Shown here piece by piece: positions 1 to 6,172 of a DNA stretch of 6,922 nt. Position numbers and translations under genes: made by a program. Under the pieces are notes generated by a model that was given only the letters and a program-made list of their open reading frames with translations, searched no databases and was not told the DNA's origin. Origin of the DNA: XN24 sp964413755 (GTDB lineage Bacteria; Pseudomonadota; Gammaproteobacteria; Steroidobacterales; XN24); contig CAYPTW010000118.1 of NCBI GenBank assembly GCA_964413755.1, positions 1 to 6,922 of the forward strand. Reading direction: 5' to 3'. Position 1 is the stretch's first letter. The number at the start of each line of letters is the position of its first letter.

Positions 1-1980
1 TTCAGCATCGCCGGCAGCTTCCTCGGCCAGTACAACGCCAGCGTGGCGGTGGGCGGCAGTGGTGGTGACGGCGGTGCGGGGCGCGCGGTGACGGTCGACA
101 ACACCGGCAACATCCACACGCAAGGCACCGAGGCGCACGGCATCCGCGCCGAGAGCACCAGCGACGGCGGCGGCGCCGGCGGCTTCGCGCTCGCCGGCAC
201 GCTCGGCGGCAAGGAGGCGAAGAACCTCTCCGTCACCGTCGGCGGCGCAGGCGGCGAGGGCGGGGCAGCCGGCACGGTCCGGGTCGACAGCGAGGGCGAG
301 ATCGCCACCGCCGGCCAGGGCGCGCACGGCATCATGGCCACCAGCATCGGCGGCGGCGGCGGCACCGGCGGCTCGGCCGTCAGCGTCGGCTTCGGCCTCA
401 CCGGCGAGAAGGGCTGGAACATAAACGCCAGCGTGGCCATCGGCGGCACGGGCGGCGACGGCGGTATCGGCGGCGACGTCTTCGTCGGCGATGCCGAGCG
501 CCCGGTGGGCGGGCTGATCACCACCCGGGGCGACGACGCACACGGCATCTTCGCGCAGAGCATCGGCGGCGGTGGCGGTAGCGGCGGCTCGAGCACGGCG
601 ATCAACATCGATGTCGACCGGCCGAAGCCGGAACCGCCGGCGGACGGCGACGACGGCGAGGAGAAACCGGAAGGCAACAGCCTCAACGCCAGCCTGTCGA
701 TCGGCGGCAGCGGCGGCGCGGGCAACTACGCGGGCAACGTCGTGGTCGACAATGCCGCGGACATCGGCACCTTCGGCGCGCAGTCGCACGGCATCTTCGC
801 GCAGAGCGTGGGCGGTGGCGGTGGCGGCGGCGGTCGCGCCGCGGCACTCAGCCTCTCCACCGGGGACCTGATGCCCTGGGTCGACATGCAGGGCGACAAC
901 TGGGGCCTCGACGTGGCCATCGGCGGCTCGGGCGGCGGCGGCAACGACGCCGGCACCGTCACCGTGACCAACCGCGGCACGATCTACACCGAGGGCGCAC
1001 TGTCGCGCGGCATCTTCGCGCAGAGCATCGGCGGCGGCGGCGGCAGCGGCGCACAGGGCGTGCTCGGCTCCGGCATCAACTGGGTCGACGACGCGCTGGA
1101 AGCGCTCAGCCCGATCCAGACCGCCTTTGCCATCAAGGGCATCATCGAGAACCCGAAGGCGCTGCTGCCGAAGAGCGGCTCGCTCAAGGTCGGCGGCGGC
1201 GACGGCGTGAGCGGCGATGCTGACGCGGTCTTCGTCGACAACATCGGCGACATCACCACCCTCGGCCTGTCCTCGCACGCCATCTACGCCCAGAGCGTGG
1301 GCGGCGGTGGCGGCGAAGCCCAGCTGTATGCGCGGGCGCGCGGCGAGGAAGACGAGGACGGCACGGCCGAGGAAGCCTGGGTCGGCATCGGCGTGGTCGG
1401 CGACCTGCTGCTGGGCGGCGCCGACGGCGCGGCCGGCGATGGCGGCTTCGTGGAAGTGCTGCACTCCGGCAACATCTACACCGAGGGCCAGGCGGCCAGC
1501 GGGATCTACGCCCAGAGCGTGGGCGGCGGCGGCGGCCAGGCCGGCAGCGTCGAGGGCGGCCTGGCCGACCCGCTGCAGATCGGTCTCGGCTTCGAGTACC
1601 AGCGCGAGGGCGGCAGCGACGGCGCCGGCGGCCTGGTCAAGGTCGAGAGCAGTGGCGCCATCGTCACCACCGGTGAAGCCTCGGTCGGCATTTTCGCCCA
1701 GAGCGTGGGTGGCGGCGGCGGCGTGATCGGCAACGTCGGCGGCGTGGCCTTTGCGGGCAGCGTCGGCGGTGCGGGCGCAGGCGGTGATGTCAGCGTCAGC
1801 CATGCCGGCGACATCGTCACCAGCGGTAACGCGGCGCACGGCATCATGGCGCAGAGTGCCGGCGGCACGGTCGAAGCGGGGGTCGCGGCGGGCCAGGTCA
1901 CGGTGACGGTGGACGGCCACATCCGGGCGACGGGCGCGGATGCCAGCGGCATCCTGGCGCAGAGCGTCGCTGCGGAGGAC
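1..1980 (+). repeat. Ten in-frame Gly-rich modules (GIFAQS-GGGGG type) in the autotransporter passenger
   Basis: Each module has two parts. The first is a strand plus Gly loop of the type (N)xSVxIGGSGGxGGxAGxV, followed by VxNxGxIxTxG. The second is (A/S)HGIFAQS(I/V)GGGGGxGG. The Ile codon of the second part lies at 142, 331, 547, 793, 1012, 1282, 1504, 1690, 1843 and 1951. The periods are 63, 72, 82, 73, 90, 74, 62, 51 and 36 residues, so modules shorten towards the C-terminus, and the Gly tract decays in the last two (AQSAGGTVEAG, AQSVAAEDKHG). The first copy (GIRAESTSDGGGAGG) is also divergent. The pattern suits a beta-solenoid in which Gly loops bulge between rungs. Similar repeats are, to my knowledge, common in poorly characterised proteobacterial autotransporters. 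Confidence 0.88.
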
Positions 1981-3735
1981 AAGCACGGCAACGCCAGCGT
2001 CCTCATCGAGGCCGGCGGCTCGGTCATCGGCGGCACCGGCAACGGCGCCGGCGTGCGCGTGCTGGACGGCATCGACAACACCATCGCCAACTACGGCATG
2101 GTCGGCGCGTTGAGCGACCTGGCGGTGGTGGCCGGGGCCGGGAACGAGACACTGGACAACCACGGCGCGCTGTACGGCGCCGTGGACCTCGGCGCGGGCC
2201 GCAACAGCCTGGTGAACCACGCCGGCGCGGTGCTGTACACCGGCGCGGGCATGGAGCTCGGCACCGGTAACACGCTGACCAACGCCGGGCGGCTGTCGCC
2301 GGGCGGCGACGGCGTGGTGGCGAGCACGACCATCGGCGGCAACCTGCTGCAGACCGGCAGCGGCGCGCTGTCCATCGACCTGGATACCGCCAGCATGACG
2401 GCCGACTACCTCGGCGTCAGCGGCGACGCCAGCCTCGACGGCTTGCTCGGCGTGCGCATGCTGGACATCGGCTACGTGATGCCGGGCAGCCACTCGCTGG
2501 TGCTGCTCACCGCGAGCGGCGGCCTGCTCGACCAGGGCCTGGCGCTGCAGACGGCGCAGTCGGCGGTGGTCAGCTACGCGTTGGATTTCGACGCGGACGA
2601 GGGGCTGGTGCTGCACTACGTGGTGGACTTCAGCGCACCGCAAGGCCTGAGCGACAACCAGCACGCGCTGGGCGACTACGTCAACCGCCTGCAGTCGGCC
2701 GGCGGCTCGGCGTCCTTCGCGCCGCTGGCGGCGCAGCTGTTCACGCTGCCTGACGGCGCGGCCCTGGGCGAGTTTTACGAGCGTCTCAGCCCCGCGCCGC
2801 ACTTCGGCACCGGCAACGCCACGCTGGCGGCGAACCAGCAGTTCGCCAACGGGCTGTTGAGCTGCCGCCAGCAGGGCGGGCTGTACCGCTTCACCGGCGA
2901 GACGGATTGCAGCTGGGTGCGGCTGGCGGGGCGCCGGCTCACCCAGGACCGGATCGATGACGACCCGGGCTTCGAGGAGCAGGTAATCAGCGTGGCCGGC
3001 GGCGCGCAGCAGGAAGTGGGCGCCGACCTGTTCATCGGCGCCGCGCTGTCCTACGAGACCGGCGAGGTGAAGACCCAGGGCCTGGCGCGCACCGATCTCG
3101 ACCGCTTCCAGGGCGGGCTGATGATGAAGAAGCAGAACGGTAACTGGATGGGCGCGGCCGGCCTGACCATCGGCTTCGGCGAGTACGATGCCGAGCGCTA
3201 CGTCGACCTGCCGGATCCCGGCGTGGTGGCGACGAGCCGGCAGGGCATGAACTTTGCCGCCCTGCGCGGCCGCCTGAGTTACACCATCGAGCGCAATGAC
3301 TGGTACTTCAAGCCGATGCTCGACGCCAACGTGACCTGGGCCGACTTCGACAGTTACCGCGAGCAGGGCGCCGGCGGGGCCAACCTCGTCGTCGCCTCGC
3401 GCAACGAGACCTACACCAGCGTCAACCCGGCGCTGGAGCTCGGCCTCGAGGTGCAGGCGGACGAGAACGGGTTCACCCGGCTGTATGGCCGCCTCGGCGC
3501 CATCCACTACCTGTCCGGCACGCCGGAGATCACGGCCACCCTCGAGGGCGCGCCCGCCGGTGTGGCGCCGTTCCGCATCCAGGGCGAGCTCGACGATACT
3601 TATCTCGACGTCGCGCTCGGTGTGGACCTGGTGCGCGGGCAGGACTTCGGCGTGAAGTTCGAGTACTCCGGCCAGCTGTCGGACGACACCGAGCAGCACG
3701 GCGTGCAGCTGAAGTTCGCGCGGCGGTTCAAGTAA
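1..3735 (+). CDS. Autotransporter with Gly-rich modular passenger and outer-membrane beta-barrel (5' partial)
   Basis: The frame is open from base 1 to the TAA at 3733-3735, giving 1244 visible residues. The GTG at 43 is internal, because residues before it (NASVAVGGSGGDGG) match the repeat pattern. The signal peptide and true start are therefore outside the window. Visible domains (residues counted from base 1): ten Gly-rich modules at about 1-660; beta-helix-like rungs with NxG turns at about 690-770; a passenger-junction or autochaperone-like region at about 775-880; a helical linker containing SDNQHALGDY and EFYERLSP at about 885-965; and a beta-barrel at about 970-1244, close to the usual size for the autotransporter beta-domain. 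By family knowledge the barrel inserts in the outer membrane and the passenger is exposed at the surface or released. An adhesin or aggregation role is inference. Acidic or proline-rich loops (bases about 613-681 and 1345-1377) and a helix-like insert (about 1090-1170) interrupt the modules. The only two cysteines are at residues 955 and 970. The C-terminus reads KFARRFK, so one lysine follows the aromatic residue that normally ends the barrel. Confidence 0.93.
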   Translation, partial: FSIAGSFLGQYNASVAVGGSGGDGGAGRAVTVDNTGNIHTQGTEAHGIRAESTSDGGGAGGFALAGTLGGKEAKNLSVTVGGAGGEGGAAGTVRVDSEGEIATAGQGAHGIMATSIGGGGGTGGSAVSVGFGLTGEKGWNINASVAIGGTGGDGGIGGDVFVGDAERPVGGLITTRGDDAHGIFAQSIGGGGGSGGSSTAINIDVDRPKPEPPADGDDGEEKPEGNSLNASLSIGGSGGAGNYAGNVVVDNAADIGTFGAQSHGIFAQSVGGGGGGGGRAAALSLSTGDLMPWVDMQGDNWGLDVAIGGSGGGGNDAGTVTVTNRGTIYTEGALSRGIFAQSIGGGGGSGAQGVLGSGINWVDDALEALSPIQTAFAIKGIIENPKALLPKSGSLKVGGGDGVSGDADAVFVDNIGDITTLGLSSHAIYAQSVGGGGGEAQLYARARGEEDEDGTAEEAWVGIGVVGDLLLGGADGAAGDGGFVEVLHSGNIYTEGQAASGIYAQSVGGGGGQAGSVEGGLADPLQIGLGFEYQREGGSDGAGGLVKVESSGAIVTTGEASVGIFAQSVGGGGGVIGNVGGVAFAGSVGGAGAGGDVSVSHAGDIVTSGNAAHGIMAQSAGGTVEAGVAAGQVTVTVDGHIRATGADASGILAQSVAAEDKHGNASVLIEAGGSVIGGTGNGAGVRVLDGIDNTIANYGMVGALSDLAVVAGAGNETLDNHGALYGAVDLGAGRNSLVNHAGAVLYTGAGMELGTGNTLTNAGRLSPGGDGVVASTTIGGNLLQTGSGALSIDLDTASMTADYLGVSGDASLDGLLGVRMLDIGYVMPGSHSLVLLTASGGLLDQGLALQTAQSAVVSYALDFDADEGLVLHYVVDFSAPQGLSDNQHALGDYVNRLQSAGGSASFAPLAAQLFTLPDGAALGEFYERLSPAPHFGTGNATLAANQQFANGLLSCRQQGGLYRFTGETDCSWVRLAGRRLTQDRIDDDPGFEEQVISVAGGAQQEVGADLFIGAALSYETGEVKTQGLARTDLDRFQGGLMMKKQNGNWMGAAGLTIGFGEYDAERYVDLPDPGVVATSRQGMNFAALRGRLSYTIERNDWYFKPMLDANVTWADFDSYREQGAGGANLVVASRNETYTSVNPALELGLEVQADENGFTRLYGRLGAIHYLSGTPEITATLEGAPAGVAPFRIQGELDDTYLDVALGVDLVRGQDFGVKFEYSGQLSDDTEQHGVQLKFARRFK
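2068..2302 (+). repeat. Second, shorter series of beta-helix rungs (NxG turns)
   Basis: After the Gly-rich modules the repeat style changes. Four copies of a pattern like G(x)GNxLxNxGxL are visible: DNTIANYGMVG, GNETLDNHGALYG, GRNSLVNHAGAVLYTG and GNTLTNAGRLSPGG. The conserved Asn codons lie at 2089, 2158, 2215 and 2281, so rungs are 23, 19 and 22 residues long. This is the classical spacing of a right-handed beta-helix. The series leads into GSGALSIDLDTA and the junction region before the barrel. This probably marks the C-terminal end of the passenger helix, where autotransporters usually carry the folding nucleus; that role is inferred from family position. Confidence 0.7.
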
Positions 3736-3772
3736 CATGCGGAGTAGACGCACTTTGAAGACGTGAGAACGC
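3736..3772 (+). other. 37-bp gap between autotransporter and EcsC-family gene
   Basis: This short gap has no T-tract and no strong hairpin. The only dyad seen is a 4-bp TGCG/CGCA pair at 3738-3741 and 3749-3752, too weak to be a terminator. No convincing -35/-10 pair is visible. A weak GAGA (3765-3768) lies 4 bases before the ATG at 3773 and may act as a poor ribosome binding site. Read-through from the autotransporter gene into the next gene is plausible but not shown. Confidence 0.5.
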
Positions 3773-4588
3773 ATGACCCTCTCGCCGCACGACCTGGCCG
3801 AGCTGCGCCGGGCGAAGAAACAGCTTGAGAACCCGGGCTTCGTGGCGCGGGTGAGCAACGTGGTCGGCGCGCCGGTGGAGAAGAGCCTCAGCGTGCTGCC
3901 CGGCTTCGTCACGCGCTTCATCGGCTACCTGACGCGCAAGGCGGTGGGCAAGGCCTTCGACTCGGCGCTGTACACGCTGCGCGACGGCCAGGGTGGCAAG
4001 GGTGGCACGGACGGCAAGGACGGCAGGCCGCGCAAGCCGGCCAACCGTCGCCACAAGCTGGCGGCCATGACCTCGGGCGCGGTGGGCGGCGCCTTCGGCC
4101 TGCCGGCGCTGGTCATCGAGCTGCCGGTAGCGACGACCATCATGCTGCGCTCCATCGCCGATATCGCGCGCAGCGAGGGCGAGGACCTGCGCGCGCCCGA
4201 GACCAAGCTGAACTGTATCGAGGTGCTGGCGCTGGGCGGGCGCGGCAAGGGCGACGACGCGGCCGAGACCGGTTATTTCGCGGCGCGGGCCGGGCTGGCG
4301 CGGGTGGTGGGCGACGCGGCCAGGCACCTGGCGGCAAGCCAGGCCGGGGCGAAGAGTGCGCCGGCCCTGGTGCGGGTGATTTCCGCGGTGGCGGCGCGCT
4401 TCTCGGTGGTGGTGTCGGAGAAGGCCGCGGTGCAGGCCGTGCCGCTGGTCGGCGCGCTCGGCGGCGCCACCATCAACGCACTGTTCATCGCTCATTACCA
4501 GGACATGGCGCGCGGCCACTTCACCGTGCGCCGCCTCGAGCGCGAGCACGGCACCGACGCGGTACGGGAGGCTTACGCCCTGCTATAA
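3773..4588 (+). CDS. EcsC family protein
   Basis: The 271-residue product aligns by eye with the EcsC family along its whole length. The N-terminus has LRRAKKQLENPGFVARV and GAPVEKSLSVLPGF (residues 11-45). The centre has ELPVATTIMLRSIADIA followed by SEGEDL (116-139), then CIEVLALGG (148-156) and GYFAARAGLAR (167-177). The C-terminus has PLVGALGGATINALFIAHYQ and RRLERE (224-258). EcsC was named from the Bacillus subtilis ecsABC locus, but its biochemical role is unknown and no EcsA/EcsB-like transporter is visible here. No signal peptide is seen; two hydrophobic stretches (about 100-122 and 219-240) suggest membrane association. Residues 71-93 form a Gly/Lys/Asp/Arg-rich linker (GQGGKGGTDGKDG and following) that looks like a low-complexity insertion after the first helical block. 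The ATG at 3773 is chosen because the family N-terminal motif begins right after it. The next gene starts 15 bp downstream, which suggests co-transcription. Confidence 0.9.
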   Translation: MTLSPHDLAELRRAKKQLENPGFVARVSNVVGAPVEKSLSVLPGFVTRFIGYLTRKAVGKAFDSALYTLRDGQGGKGGTDGKDGRPRKPANRRHKLAAMTSGAVGGAFGLPALVIELPVATTIMLRSIADIARSEGEDLRAPETKLNCIEVLALGGRGKGDDAAETGYFAARAGLARVVGDAARHLAASQAGAKSAPALVRVISAVAARFSVVVSEKAAVQAVPLVGALGGATINALFIAHYQDMARGHFTVRRLEREHGTDAVREAYALL

Positions 4589-4592
4589 GGGA
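4587..4592 (+). promoter_or_regulatory. Likely ribosome binding site of the antiporter gene
   Basis: AAGGGA sits at the very end of the EcsC-family gene, overlapping its TAA stop, and lies 11 bases before the ATG at 4604. The spacing is slightly long. It is the best Shine-Dalgarno-like purine run before this start and fits translation from a shared transcript. Confidence 0.5.
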
Positions 4593-4603
4593 TCGCTGTA
4601 ACC

Positions 4604-6172
4604 ATGTTCGAAGTCATCTGCGTCACCTTTGCCTTTTTCTTCGGACTGGCCGTCAAGCAGGTAGGCCTGCCGCCGCTGGTCGGCTTCCTGGCCGCGGGTT
4701 TCGCCATCAACTTCTTCGGTCCCGCCCTCGGCCTGCCCGAGGAGAGCGGCGACATCCTCAAGTACGTGGCGCATCTCGGCGTGCTGATGCTGCTGTTCGC
4801 CGTCGGCCTGAAGCTGCGCCTCAGCCAGATCACGCAACCGCAGGTGCTCGGCGGCGCGCTGATCCACTTCGGCGTCAGCACCACCGTGTTCACCCTCGGC
4901 CTGGCGCTGTTCCTGCAGCTGGAATGGGAGACCGCGCTGCTGCTCGGCATCGCGCTGTCGTTCTCCTCCACCGTGTTCTCCGCCAAGATCCTCGAGGCGA
5001 AGCGCGACATCGGCGCCTTCTACGGCCGGACCGCCATCGGCATCCTGATCGTGCAGGACATCATCGCGCTGGTGGTGCTCGCCATCTGGGGCGGCCATGC
5101 GCCGACGCCCTGGGCGCTGGGCCTGCTCGCGCTGCCGTTCCTGCGCCCGGCGCTGCACTGGCTGCTGGACTTCACCGGCCACGACGAGCTGCTGGTGCTG
5201 ATGGGCATGCTGTTCGCCCTCGTGCTGGGCGGCATGGGCTTCGAGAGCGTGGGCCTGAGCTCCGAGATCGGCGCGCTGGTGATGGGCCTGCTGCTGTCCA
5301 CGCACAAGCGCTCCAAGGAACTCGCCGAGGCCATCTGGGCGCTGAAGGAAGTGTTCCTGGTCGGCTTCTTCCTGCAGATCGGCATGTCCGGCCTGCCGGG
5401 CTGGGGCGATCTCGCCTTCGCCCTCGCCGTCGGGCTGGTGCTGCCGCTGAAGGGTGTGCTGTTCTTCTTCATCCTCATCATGTTCCGCCTGCGCGCGCGC
5501 ACCGCCTTCATGGCCTCGACCAGCCTCACCGCCTACAGCGAGTTCGGCCTCATCGTGGCCGCCGCGGTGCTGCCGGAATGGCTGGTGCCGCTGGCGATGG
5601 CGGTGAGCCTGTCCTTCGTCATCGCCGCGCCGATCAACCGCCTGGCGCCGGCGTGGTTCGACCGCCTCGAGGACCGCCTGGAACACTTCGAGCCCTCCAA
5701 GGTGCACGTCGACGAGCTGCCCACCGACCTCGGCAACGCGCGCATCCTGATCCTTGGCATGGGCCGCACGGGCACCGCCGCCTACGAGCACCTGCGCCCT
5801 TCCTGTGACCGGATCGTCGCCATCGACGCCGACCCCTACAAGATCGACGGCCACCAGCAGGCCGGCCGCAACGTGCTGTTCGCCGACGTGGAGGACGCCG
5901 GGTTCTGGCGCGGGCTCGACGTGTCCCACCTGCAGGCCGTGATCCTCGCCATGGACAGCGTCGAGGCGAAGGAATTCGCCGCGCGCGCGCTGCGCCGCAA
6001 GGGCTTCGCGGGACCGATCGTCTCGCACGCGCTGTACGAGGAACATCTCGAGCGCCTGAAGAGCGCCGGCGCCACCCAGACCTACCTCACCATGCGCCAG
6101 GCCGGCATGGGGCTGGCGCAGGAGGCCGCCCGTTCTATCGATCTCGACCTGGCGCCGTCGGAACAGGGGTAG
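4604..6172 (+). CDS. Cation:proton antiporter, CPA2 family (KefB/KefC-like) with NAD-binding RCK domain
   Basis: The 522-residue inner-membrane protein has about 12-13 hydrophobic segments in residues 1-348 (Na+/H+ exchanger fold), then a charged linker (351-377) and a cytoplasmic RCK/TrkA-N domain (378 to about 500). Diagnostic features are LPPLVGFLAAG near the N-terminus, FSSTVFSAKILEAKRDIGAF (119-138) followed by GRTAIGILIVQD with the Gln-Asp pair at 151-152 typical of CPA2 transporters, and the nucleotide-binding GMGRTG (385-390) with Asp408 at the end of the second Rossmann strand. Members of this family move K+ or Na+ against H+, and the RCK domain gates transport in response to bound nucleotide or, in KefB/KefC, glutathione. 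The ion here cannot be told from sequence. No TrkA-C domain follows, and the tail after the RCK domain is short compared with KefC. The ATG at 4604 places the first membrane helix at the N-terminus as expected. It is likely in one transcript with the EcsC-family gene; its 3' end overlaps the convergent SDR gene. Confidence 0.92.
   Translation: MFEVICVTFAFFFGLAVKQVGLPPLVGFLAAGFAINFFGPALGLPEESGDILKYVAHLGVLMLLFAVGLKLRLSQITQPQVLGGALIHFGVSTTVFTLGLALFLQLEWETALLLGIALSFSSTVFSAKILEAKRDIGAFYGRTAIGILIVQDIIALVVLAIWGGHAPTPWALGLLALPFLRPALHWLLDFTGHDELLVLMGMLFALVLGGMGFESVGLSSEIGALVMGLLLSTHKRSKELAEAIWALKEVFLVGFFLQIGMSGLPGWGDLAFALAVGLVLPLKGVLFFFILIMFRLRARTAFMASTSLTAYSEFGLIVAAAVLPEWLVPLAMAVSLSFVIAAPINRLAPAWFDRLEDRLEHFEPSKVHVDELPTDLGNARILILGMGRTGTAAYEHLRPSCDRIVAIDADPYKIDGHQQAGRNVLFADVEDAGFWRGLDVSHLQAVILAMDSVEAKEFAARALRRKGFAGPIVSHALYEEHLERLKSAGATQTYLTMRQAGMGLAQEAARSIDLDLAPSEQG
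6135..6172. other. 38-bp overlap of convergent coding ends
   Basis: The antiporter stop (TAG, 6170-6172, +) lies inside the SDR gene, and the SDR stop (TAG on the - strand, 6135-6137) lies inside the antiporter gene. Both tails are outside conserved domains: IDLDLAPSEQG on one side and PTPVPTAPGRDR on the other. No intrinsic terminator is visible at the junction on either strand, so the two transcripts would share complementary 3' ends. Confidence 0.85.

Noticed and set aside
811..834. Possible G-quadruplex in the Gly-codon tract
   Set aside because: The G runs are only two bases long and follow from coding glycine with GGC/GGT, so any quadruplex would be weak and there is no sign of regulation.
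1..1980. CRISPR-like array suggested by regular repeats
   Set aside because: The repeats are protein-coding modules of varying length in one open frame with conserved amino-acid patterns, not uniform direct repeats with unique spacers.
1506..2090. Pro/Ser/Thr/Ala-rich open frames opposite the Gly-rich repeats
   Set aside because: They are the complement of GGC/GCC-rich repeat DNA, and their periodic PPPPP tracts simply mirror the glycine tracts.
3738..3752. Small inverted repeat TGCG...CGCA between the autotransporter and the EcsC-family gene
   Set aside because: Only a 4-bp stem with a 7-base loop and no T-tract; expected by chance in GC-rich DNA.
3728..4549. A 273-codon open frame on the - strand opposite the EcsC-family gene
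   Set aside because: Low-complexity Arg/Ala/His-rich translation without motifs; the + strand frame carries clear EcsC motifs over its full length.
4924..5808. A 294-codon + strand frame overlapping the antiporter
   Set aside because: Arg/Ala/Pro/Gly-rich out-of-frame translation of a GC-rich gene, lying wholly inside the well-supported antiporter frame.
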